Positions 1-18,649 of a stretch of 64,000 bases of DNA are shown piece after piece (position 1 is the first letter of the stretch; each line of letters begins with the position of its first letter). The notes beneath the pieces were generated by a model. It did not search any database and was not told the origin of the DNA. It saw nothing but the letters and a program-made list of their open reading frames with translations. The position numbers and the translations under genes were made by a program. Origin of the DNA: Chondrilla cf. caribensis (Eukaryota; Porifera; Demospongiae; Chondrillida; Chondrillidae); NCBI GenBank assembly GCA_964020155.1, contig OZ026557.1, positions 5,042,466-5,106,465 of the forward strand, in the 5' to 3' direction.

Positions 1-7
1 ATAACAT

Positions 8-1310
8 ATGACTCACGATCATTGCTATCAGAGATGTAATTCAATCTGGTATAAATCCAATTTCTTTCGGTACAATAGGTACGTATACTGTGTGTGTCAT
101 TCTGTACTCAGCAAGTACCTCTCATGTTTTGTTGTTGACATGTACTGCTGTCTCTTGTAGTCGTTTGGGGATTTTTGACTGGATATTAGGACGACCAGAG
201 TTCAACTGGAAAGAGAACTTTTTCCGACGATTCCTAAGGGAGTACACGGGGATGTCCCTCAGAGGCCTACAGTGGACCCTCCCAGCCGGTTACATCCTGT
301 ATCTCCTTGGTTACGGTTGGCAGTACAGCCTCAGTGGGAGCGAGATGGGAGCCATGTATGCTTTGGGGGGGCTTTTTGGAGATGTGAAGATAAAAAACTC
401 TCCATACTGGTCTACTAACCTGTTTGGCCAAATCCCCACTTCTGAGATCATCTGGGGTACCACCATATGGTATTTCTTGATAGTCACATGCCTGGTGGAG
501 TTGGTGAAGCGGAGACGTGCGACGTTGGACAAGCGGTACAGACGTATCAGGATCAAACTGACCAGCAAGCTGTTTCTGTGTTGTGCACATGACTGCAAGA
601 ACGTACTGTGTCTGCCTCACATGTACCAGGTGATTGTGGTCACAGTGGTGTTGATTACTTTGTGTTCTGCTGTGTACTACGTTGCCATTGACCAGAGTGA
701 CCTCCTGAACAAGATGCAGACCTTCACAGGGCTGTTCATAGGTGTTGTTAGCTTGGTTCTCTTTCTTGGTTGTTCGTGGGGCTACAATTATGGGATGTGG
801 ATTGCAAAGAGGAAGATGAAAAGAAGCAGGAATGTCCATCAAAGACCAGCGAGACCTCATCCACGAATCCAGCAACCACAGAACCAGGAAAACATTGAAG
901 ATTACCCTCTTCTTCCTGGTAGTGATTCCGATGACGAAGGAGAGAAAGACCCACCAAGAGCAGCGCAGTATGGAGCTGTGGTAGAGGAAGTGGTTGTAGC
1001 CAACACCGATCAAATGGGGGGGAATGTCCGAGCGATTGGGATACGACGTCACATCCTCGGCCTCCAACACATGCCACAACACGAACTGAATGTCATCAGA
1101 AATGAAGTCACAATCATTGACTACTACTGGCTGTTGTTTGAGACCATCTTCTACCTTGACATCTTTGCCATCTTCCACTGCCTAGGAGGGCTGGTGGCTG
1201 CCTGCACCACAGTTGTCACCATATGTGCTACGTTTGTGTGTCTTGTGTGGAACATCGACACCCCGAGGTTCCTTGTGGACACAACACTGCTCAACAATTG
1301 TACCTGTTGA
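8..1310 (+). CDS. Unrecognised multi-pass membrane protein
   Basis: Proposed exons 8-78 and 161-1310. The intron 79-160 has a GTACGT donor and a TTGTAG acceptor, and the phase (2+1) is kept. An ATG at 8-10 follows an in-frame TAA at 2-4, so the model may be complete at about 406 residues, but an earlier exon left of the window cannot be excluded. The protein has about six hydrophobic helices: two near the start, two around the middle, then a long acidic and proline-rich loop (PLLPGSDSDDEGEKD), then a double-length hydrophobic stretch near the C-terminus. This suggests a polytopic membrane protein with a cytosolic loop. I recognise no family motif and assign no function. It converges with the snurportin gene, whose stop lies 410 bp away. 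Confidence 0.6.
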
Positions 1311-1720
1311 CGTGAATGCTCCATTCTCCACAGAAACACAACATGCCATTTGAGCAGCAAACCTACTTGATTGGTGTATTTTGGAACTTTTATGAAAGTG
1401 GTATTGCCAATGTATGTCATGCAAAGCTGACTGAATAGATCACACACACACAAGTTTATGTAGTTTTATTAGGTGTATGTTGTAGTATAAAGTGCAGGTT
1501 CACTATATGTTGTGATGATGTATCATACGAATGTATTGGCTATGTAATTGCATTTAATGATATTTCAAAAATTCGACACATACATTAATGTTCAAGAAAA
1601 GGACAATACAGGTACACAAACCTTCGTTAAATAATAACATGACAACTAAAAACTGCAAATGTACATAATAATATAGGAACAAGTCACCACACACACTGTA
1701 TTATTATAAATTAAAGCAAT
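1311..1720. other. Intergenic, convergent 3' ends
   Basis: AT-rich stretch between two convergent stop codons, presumably the two 3' UTRs. I see no gene, array or mobile element in it. Confidence 0.5.
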
Positions 1721-3073
<1,353 letters not shown>

Positions 3074-3408
3074 TTTCTTACATAGACACAGTCAGGCTCC
3101 CAAACTCGTTCCAGATTGGCATTAAAATTCGATAAGGTAAAGGAGGTATACGTAATTCCGAATACTGGTGAAAACAGCAAACGGAAAGGTATATTATACC
3201 ACACAATATACCTATCCACATCGGAAGAGAAGGAGGTCTAAACTTCGAATGGTAAGAGTAGGGCTCGCTTAGGATCGTCCCAGCTAAACATTATACTCGA
3301 CTTTAACAGATCTAGAGTGAGCAAAACTGCATTCGAATATCTACACTTACAAAACAATGTACCTGAAACCAAATTTTAAAAGCAAATGTCGAGCAATTGA
3401 AACAAAAT
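3074..3408. other. Intergenic between SNUPN start and GPR157-like 3' end
   Basis: Presumed SNUPN promoter/5' UTR and 3' UTR of the gene upstream on the same strand. No ORF or repeat is recognised. Confidence 0.5.
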
Positions 3409-5589
3409 TCATTGTAAAAGTTCGTTATCACTGGGAACAGGAGTGGACATTGCATCGCTACTCAACGTCATTCTCTTCCCCTTGAATGAGCCTAGCTTGG
3501 TCACTTCACTCTCGCTGCTACCGTAGTAGAGGTTGGCATGTCTGGACGAGGGGTGGATGAGACGAGTGGTCTCCTCTCCAATGCAATCATTCCTGGGACT
3601 ATCTTGGATACGCCGATTGCCCCCAAAATGGAGACGATCGTTATTGTTTTGTTTTCTGATGCGAAACAGACAACAAATTCTATTGTAGAGCTGAAGAGCT
3701 TTGGCATTGAGTAGGACAAACAGTACACCGTTGATCCATCCTTGAGCTCCATCACCTATTGCCTAGGGGAGAAAACAAAACACATTTCAAAATAACATTC
3801 GAAAGCAGTTTGTATGGTGGGACCTGTCTAAAATGTGGTCATCTATGGGCCTCATGTACTGTAGGACCTGTTTAATGTGGTCACCTGTGGGACCTCATGT
3901 ACAGTGGAACCTGTCTAATGTGGTCACCTGTGGGACCTCATGTACAGTGGAACCTGTCTAATGTGGTCACCTATGGGACCTCATGTACAGTGGAACCTGT
4001 CTAATGTGGTCACCTATGGGACCTCATGTACAGTGGAACCTGTCTAATGTGGTCACCTGTGGGACCTCATGTACAGTGGAACCTGTCTAATGTGGTCACC
4101 TGTGGGACTGCATTTCCTTTGTATAATTAGACATGTGGGTACATTATCAACATTGGAATGTATGCAAAAACAAGACAAATAAGTATTTTGGGACTTGATC
4201 AAGGTGACTACTTTAGACAGGTGACCATCCCAGGGAGGTGGCCGTTCATACAGGTCCCACTGTACTATACAGGTGACCATCCTAGGGAGGTGGCTGTTCA
4301 TACAGGTCCCACTGTACTATACAGGTGACCATCCTAGGGAGGTGGCTGTTCATACAGGCCCCACTGTACTATACAGGTGACCATCCTAGGGAGGTATCTG
4401 TTCATACAGGTCCCACTGTACTATACAGGTGACCATTCTAGGGAGGTGGCTGTTCATACAGGTCCCACTGTACTATACAGGTGACCATCCTAGGGAGGTG
4501 GCTGTTCATACAGGCCCCACTGTACTATACAGGTGACCATCCTAGGGAGGTATCTGTTCATACAGGTCCCACTGTACTATACAGGTGACCATCCTAGGGA
4601 GGTGGCTGTTCATACAGGTCCCACTGTACTATACAGGTGGCCATCCTAGGGAGGTGGCTGTTCATACAGGTCCCACTGTACTATACAGGTGACCATCCTA
4701 GGGAGGTAGCTGTTCATACAGGTCCCACTGTACTATACAGGTGACCATCCTAGGGAGGTGGCTGTTCATACAGGTCCCACTGTACTATACAGGTGACCAT
4801 CCTAGGGAGGTGGCTGTTCATACAGGTCCCACTGTACTATACAGGTGGCCATCCCAGGGAGGTGGCTGTTCATACAGGTCCCACTGTATACAGATCTATT
4901 GATGCTTGGGAAGGTGACTCTTGTGTAGCAATATTGGGGTTACTCAAGCAGAGAATTGCAGAGTTCCTTCCTAAGACACCACAGTGGTACACTGTACATC
5001 TTCCAGGCCTTAGACAAAGGGGAGGGTATCAGGACACACTTCCCACAAATGATCCTTGTCATCCTATCCCACTGATATGCTGAGGACAGCATTAATTTTA
5101 AAGATCTCCACTACCTCACTCTTTTGGGGTTCACTCATAAGTTCATTCCCAAAGGAGCATCATAGCTTTGACAGATGTGTTGATTATGAATGTTTTCACA
5201 GTCCACAGCACGTCGGGTGCAAGTGTGCCCACAGCAACATCTCACCTGCATGTTGACAAGGAAGGGATGGTTGTGTAAGTTCATTGTGCTATTATTCAAT
5301 GTCGCCAGAGCCATGAGAAATCGAATGGTCCCCCACATTCGAACCAGAATGAACAGAATTGGTACCAATGCCAATTTCCATTCTAAATTAACGTATTGTT
5401 TGAAAACTTCATCCTTTCTCTACACAAGAAGAGTAGCAGAAACCGAACCTTAATATGTTGAATAAGACAATACCACATTTTCAACACAAAAACATGCATT
5501 CCTCAACATCCACTCAAGCATACACATACCACATACATGACCCACACACCACACACCACACACTCCCACACACCACACACCCCGACACA

Positions 5590-5659
<70 letters not shown>

Positions 5660-6437
5660 ATTGTACACAGACACATATACTCACCCTCTTACACAAAGCA
5701 ACCACCAGCAAAGTGTAGAACACAGCGGTCAGGATGTATGCTAAAATCTCCCAAAACTTCCCAGCCAAGAACTCCAAAGCCAACGTCACACTGTGCCGCG
5801 TTGAGCCCATTTTCTCAATAAAGCACCAAGCAACCGAGTCCTCCGAGCCCCCCGGTCCTAGCAACTGAACACCACACACTGCCCCGGTTATGATCAGACC
5901 AACACTCCACGAGACCACGTGGTAGGCCGGCATTAGACGCTTCGACAGCATGTTCCGATTCAAAGCAGCTGTTAGGAACAGATGGAACGCTAGAATTGAC
6001 GTCCAAAAGAAGGAAAACATGGAAGAGGCTGTGGTCACAAAGCTCTGGGCTATGCACAGGTTGCAAAACGTACGAACTTTCGAATCATTGGTCGAACTAT
6101 CAGAACAGCTTACAGGCGGGGTGATGGTGTGATCCTTGTTCAAGAACATGGCCATAAATACGGTCGAGCCGAACATATATCCAACTGCCGTGAGTAAGTC
6201 CGATACTGCTATGAAGAGAAGGATCCATCGCGAAAGAGTCCGCGGCTTTCCAAAGACAAAAAGAGCAAATATAGCTATACAGCCGATAACAGAAAAGCTA
6301 CAGGAAACGAATGTCAGGCAGGCTGTTCCGAGGGGGATACAGGAATGGTTGCTGTCATGAGAGACATTCAACCATAGGTTGTAGTATCTATGATTCAACG
6401 GACAGTCTCCCCAGGAAGATGACGCCATTTTCGACAA
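3409..6437 (-). CDS. GPR157-like G-protein-coupled receptor (copy 1)
   Basis: Exons 6437-5685, 5419-5246 and 3762-3409 (426 residues; both junctions phase 0). An alternative ATG lies at 6428. This is a seven-helix receptor of the GPR157/cAMP-receptor-like family, which couples ciliary signals to Gq in vertebrates. Family signatures seen: LSRWILLFIAVSDLLTAVGY in helices 1-2, FFWTSILAFHLFL in helix 3, AYHVVSWSVGLIIT in helix 4, VAWCFIE, the GKFWEILAYIL block of helix 5, LILVRMWGTIRF-type helix 6 and GAQGWINGVLFVL helix 7. The N-terminus has several N-x-S/T sites. The tail is serine-rich. Exon layout and phases equal those of the divergent copy at 6539-8369. Intron 2 contains a large repeat structure (3820-4890). 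The ligand is unknown. Confidence 0.88.
3820..4110. repeat. 43-bp minisatellite
   Basis: About six copies of a 43-bp unit containing AGTGGAACCTGTCTAATG and GGTCACCTGTGGGACC, in intron 2 of the GPR157-like gene. It is related in inverted orientation to the array at 4205-4890. Confidence 0.9.
4205..4890. repeat. 52-bp minisatellite
   Basis: About 13 copies of a 52-bp unit (ACAGGTGACCATCCTAGGGA ... CATACAGGTCCCACTGTAC), 90-98% alike. It shares ACAGGTGACCA and CAGGTYCCACTGTAC with the reverse complement of the preceding 43-bp array. Confidence 0.92.
5588..5657. repeat. (AC)n array, GPR157-like copy 1 intron 1
   Basis: AC on +, TG on the gene's sense strand, starting 27 nt after the donor at 5684. 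Confidence 0.95.
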
Positions 6438-6538
6438 TATTGCCAGATCTAGCAGAACCTGGATCGGGATGGTGCTTGTGGGCGGGACATCACGTGAGGC
6501 GTAGGCGTGTGTGCGACATCTCCAGAGCTGTAGACAAC
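6438..6538. promoter_or_regulatory. Shared divergent promoter of two GPR157-like genes
   Basis: Only 101 bp separate the two start codons of the head-to-head paralogues, so the transcripts' control regions must overlap. An open frame on + runs through this stretch (from 6311), but homology of the copies supports starting at 6539. No specific motif is identified. Confidence 0.5.
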
Positions 6539-8369
6539 ATGCTGAGAAATGACTCTAACTTGTTGATCGTCTGGGAGCCGTACCTCCCCGCCCTCACCAT
6601 CGTGTCATGTGCATTCTCTGTCATTGGTTCAGTTTCCTTTATGGCTTCCTACTGCGTGTGGAAAGACACTCGATCCATATCGCGTCTCATTCTGGTCATA
6701 ATCGCTCTATCTGACCTCGTAACGGCTTCGGGATACATCATAGGCTCTGCACTATATCTAAATATCTCGTCAGCGGCGACAGAAAATGGGACAGATTATC
6801 TCCAACTTCAAGATACACAACCATTTCAAACTTTGTGTATGATCCAGAGCACCATCACGACCATCAGCAATATGTGGTCGTTTTGGTGGATGGTCATTCT
6901 AGCCATCCATCTGTGTCTGAGTGCTGGCTACATGAAGAAGGAACTCTCGCAAAAGCTGCTTCCATTTGCTGCACTGCTGGCAACATGTGTCCCCGTGGTA
7001 GTGACCATCCCTGCAGCTGTCACTGGCTGGTTGGGTCCAGGGAACGGGACCGCATCCGTGTCGTGGTGTTTCATTGGTCTGCCTGATAACCACACCCGTG
7101 ATGCCACTTATGATGCATTGGAATTTGTGGAGGGCAAAATGTGGGAATTCGCCTCCTTTGCCCTTATCCTTGTCCTCGTGTCTTTTTTGAAGTGTAGACT
7201 CAATAAGCATGTGAGTCCATGTCTGTTTAGTCCACCCTGTGCACTGAGATGTCTGCTTATTCATTCATTGTGGTCACTGTGCCATGCCACTATACAGCCT
7301 TAAGTTGGGGTCATGTGATGTGCGTGTGTCTCAAAAGGTTATAGGATTTCATTTCATTTCATTTCATTTCATTGAATTATAAAGAAATGGGACCACATTG
7401 TTACACAGTTACCATATATGGTCACCTAATGCTCACGACAGGATTACGAAATCCCCACAATTGCTCTTTATGTCATTGTAATTCATGCAAAATCACATGG
7501 TGATCACATGGTGATCACATGGGAGGATTGTTATTGTTTATTCATCTCTCTACTTATGGTGGTTTGTTCATTGCAGAGAAAAGATGCAGAGAGCAACCCT
7601 CTACTCCACAAGGCTGTCAACAGTGTATCAAGACACACCGAAAACAGACTCCTGGCTTTCCCGATTGTGTTCTTCTTCATTCGGCTGTGGGGTACCATCA
7701 GATATGTCCTATCGTGGTCCTATGTATTGGCTGGTTACAACAACACAGAAACTGTTAACTTCATCGTGGACCACATCCAAAACAGTGCATTCCTGCTCTC
7801 AATGCAAGTACGTACACACCATCTCCAATACATGTGTATAGTCCATAGTCTGATATAGCCAGTCCTACCTCAGTTACATAATCCGTTGTAGCTTTGTTGT
7901 TGCATGTACATTATAACAATGTTATGACCTATGTGTCTTCAAACAATACATGCTCCTACCTATGGCCCTGCTCCTACCTATGACCCTGCTCCTACCTATG
8001 GCCCTGCTCCTACCTATGCCCCTGCCCCTACCTATGACCCTGCTCCTACCTATGCCCCTGCTCCTACCTATGTCCCTGCTCCTTCCTATGTCCTTGCATC
8101 CTCCCATAGACCTGTATTTCAGCTAGTGTAGTTTTATGTTGTATTTTCTCACCATATCCACGTTACAGGCCATATTCGACGGATCACAAGGCTGGGTGAA
8201 CGCACTTTTGTTCCTGATTCTCTCCAGGAAGGGCATTGTGATGATGTCCACGTTCTGCCTCAAACTAAAACTTTGCAGTCTACATTGCTGGTATCGCCGT
8301 TCCAACTCCCCACCATCTGTAGCGGATAATACCAGTTGTAACCTCGAATTAACAGATTCAGAATCATGA
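6539..8369 (+). CDS. GPR157-like G-protein-coupled receptor (copy 2)
   Basis: Exons 6539-7210, 7577-7807 and 8169-8369 (367 residues, both junctions phase 0). Same family as the divergent neighbour: SRLILVIIALSDLVTASGY, MWSFWWMVILAIHLCLSAGY, VSWCFIGLP, EGKMWEFASFALILVLV, FFFIRLWGTIRYVLSW, GSQGWVNALLFLIL. N-glycosylation sites lie at the N-terminus and in extracellular loops 1 and 2. Compared with copy 1 the cytoplasmic tail is short (about 45 residues) and the extracellular segment before helix 6-7 is longer. The helix 4 AYHVVSW block is replaced by PFAALLATC. This looks like an inverted duplication with later divergence. Ligand and G protein are not predictable from sequence. Confidence 0.87.
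7343..7373 (+). repeat. (ATTTC)n pentanucleotide
   Basis: About six tandem ATTTC/TTTCA units in intron 1 of the second GPR157-like gene. Confidence 0.9.
7948..8106 (+). repeat. 18-bp minisatellite
   Basis: About eight copies of CTGCTCCTACCTATGNCC in the last intron of GPR157-like copy 2. Open in several frames, but no coding claim. Confidence 0.9.
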
Positions 8370-8925
8370 TATACATGTGTTTGTTCTGTAAAATACATTT
8401 CAACGATCCCTTTATTTTGAAATTAATGATATTATGTATTCTTGTACAACCTCAATCAAACAATTAGTGTTTTTATTTTCATGGTTACCCCATTAAACTC
8501 ACTTACAGATGTTTTCAAATGTGTTTTCAAGTGTGAGTGATGTGAGCTTGGTGGTGGTGCATCCATGTGCCCAGTGGTGGTATATACGTATGTGTTCGAC
8601 ATCCCTCATCACGGCAGTCCTGTGCTTCATCCTGCTTCAAGGAGAACTCTCTTTGGTCTACTGTAACGACACCGGGACAACTCACGTGATTCTCGTTCTG
8701 CAGTTTATTGGCTAACTCAATCAGGTCAAATCTCACCACCACTTGTCACTATTCACAGAAGGAAACGTGGTCAATGTAATCTAATTCGCTTCATTCGTAA
8801 ATGGAGTCTTGATTGTATTGTCAGGCTTCCTCCAGTGGATAAGGTCAAGCCATTGACAGATCCTATTTTCACATAACATAATAGAGGGTGAAGTGATCTT
8901 CAGCAGTTGATGGTATCAGAGGAAG
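8370..8925. other. Intergenic, nothing recognised
   Basis: 3' flank of the receptor gene and 5' flank of the prostamide synthase gene. A 68-codon open frame at 8509-8715 has no family resemblance and is not called. Confidence 0.5.
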
Positions 8926-10797
<1,872 letters not shown>

Positions 10798-10904
10798 CCG
10801 ATGCAATATTTTCTCATATTCACTACATTCAAGCATTTATTCCACCAGTAAAACAGTTCAGTGTTTAGTTCCTGTATGTGCATCTGTATCTATGTTTGTA
10901 GACC

Positions 10905-10985
10905 TGGTGAAACCGGTTGTCATGACGCTGTCCTTGTAGCCTTCCTAGGAAGTCAAGTTCAGCTGAAACTACAAAACTGACTCAC
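10905..10985 (+). promoter_or_regulatory. Candidate SECIS element in 3' UTR
   Basis: About 110 nt after the stop, ATGA (10922-10925) faces TGA (10964-10966). Between them GCTG pairs with CAGC and CTTG with CAAG, across a 2x2 mismatch. A small apical hairpin (CTTC/GAAG with CTAG loop) sits on a bulge containing CC rather than the usual AA. Helix I below the quartet is weak (GGTT/AACT). So the core quartet geometry is present but the fold is imperfect. It is the best candidate I found in the 3' flank. Confidence 0.35.
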
Positions 10986-11144
10986 CAAAACCTGTTATGT
11001 GTCACATATTCTGTTATTGTCTTTATCAATTGTGATTACTACAATGAGGGCATACTAAACGTCGATATTCGAATATCGAAACCGAAAGTGTATTGGTATA
11101 TTATAACACACATTGACGCGCTTGGGGAATTCCCTCAATATAAT

Positions 11145-16778
<5,634 letters not shown>

Positions 16779-16995
16779 CGAATACATTGTTGGCTATATC
16801 GATTGGAGAACGAAACGTCAATTCCATACATGTCTTGTAACACATATTCGTATTTCGTCGCGAACCGTCCACAGGCGGCTGAACGAGCCTTTAAGTATAA
16901 GAAGCAGAAGCACAACTATTACCATAGATGAGGAAGATCTACCGGGATGCTGCCTCTTACCGCCTCTGGGCGCCTAATGGGCTAGCTGGCTGAAA

Positions 16996-18356
16996 ATGGA
17001 GAAGACGGTACTAGTTTTAGCGGGTAACTGTCTCATGCAGAAGCCTTCAGGTCGTTCAATAACCGTAGACCTCACACTTGGAAAAGGTAAAGGTTCTTCA
17101 AATACAAAAACGTTCGTAAAAAGCGTTTGGACCTGCTGTATTGAGGGTATATCGGAATACAGTCGACTTATTTTCGATTTGTTTCCTAATAAAAGCCAGG
17201 TACGTGTTCGAGAGATGTGGAGTCAGTACTAACCCTGCCATAATTATATGGAAGACATCTATATTCACCAATTTTGGACAACAGAATATAGTAATTTACT
17301 ACTGTATAATATAATATATTCAATGTTAATTAATCTAAACCCATTCAGGTGTGTATAGTCTCTGCTAATAACGGTGAGTGTAGTGCTGTCAACACGTGGA
17401 GGGATGAGGACCAGGATCTGGGGAAGGTGCTCAAGGGCTTCCAGTCCTACGCTATGTCCTACTGGAGTGGTGACAAGGACCAGCCCCCTCTGTACCGGAC
17501 AGAGTCCACTGTGCAAGGGTTAAAGTTCGGCATAATGTGTCTGTCTCAGTTGACTGCCACGCAGTTTGCTCAAGTCCAGTTTAATCCGGAGGTTGCCCCA
17601 GTCAATAAAGGGAGACTGATCCTAGTGACCGCTCTACAGAGGTTGGTCTATGGAGCCATACCTACCATTGGCCATTTATTGTATGTGTTGATGTGTGAAT
17701 TGCTCTGTATATCTTATATTGTGGATAGCTTGTATCGTGGATAGCTTGTATTGTGGATAGCTTGTATTTATTCCAGTCCGAATGGTGTGGCAGAACTTTA
17801 TCGACATTTTGTTGATTTGATGGAATCCGAGAATGAATCAATTGAACCAAAGGACAAGTCGAGGTCAGTGCAACCCCCAAGTGAAGCCAGCTACCAGGGG
17901 TGGTGGTCCACTGCTGAACCTAGTTGCTAGGGTGGTGTTCCACTGCTGAACCTAGTTGCTAGGGTGGTGTCCTTACAATGTATCTCTTTCTCCCCTACCA
18001 AGGCTGCCAATAGCCCATGTTGACTTTGTACTGTTCAACGTTAACACAGACGCCAAAGTCACCAACAAGGCTTTTGAAGGTGTAAAGATTTCCAAAGTGC
18101 GTTGAGTGGTGCGATCCATTACACAGCACCCTCTCCACTCATGGCTGAGTCCACTCACCCTCTCCATATTAGGTACCTTCAGTGAACTACACCACAGTCA
18201 GTGTGGGTGTTGGTGATGTACAAGCAAGCTTCATTAAACTTGTCAAGTCCCATTTCAACCTATCCACTACACTCATTATGGGTATTCCTATGAAAGTGAG
18301 AATGGAACCCTGCACACTGTATATTTGAAGTGGGAATGGAACTATAGGGTGTATGT

Positions 18357-18422
<66 letters not shown>

Positions 18423-18431
18423 GCACGCACT

Positions 18432-18475
<44 letters not shown>

Positions 18476-18490
18476 CACGCACGCACTCAT

Positions 18491-18539
<49 letters not shown>

Positions 18540-18583
18540 CGCTCACGTACACACACACGCGCACTCACACACACACACACACG

Positions 18584-18649
<66 letters not shown>

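Noticed and set aside
6311..6538. Longer N-terminus for the second GPR157-like receptor
   Set aside because: The upstream open frame is antisense to the start of copy 1 and has no similarity to the family. The ATG at 6539 aligns with the paralogue's start.
8509..8715. 68-codon frame between the receptor and PRXL2B
   Set aside because: No similarity, no splice logic, and an antisense frame of equal length.
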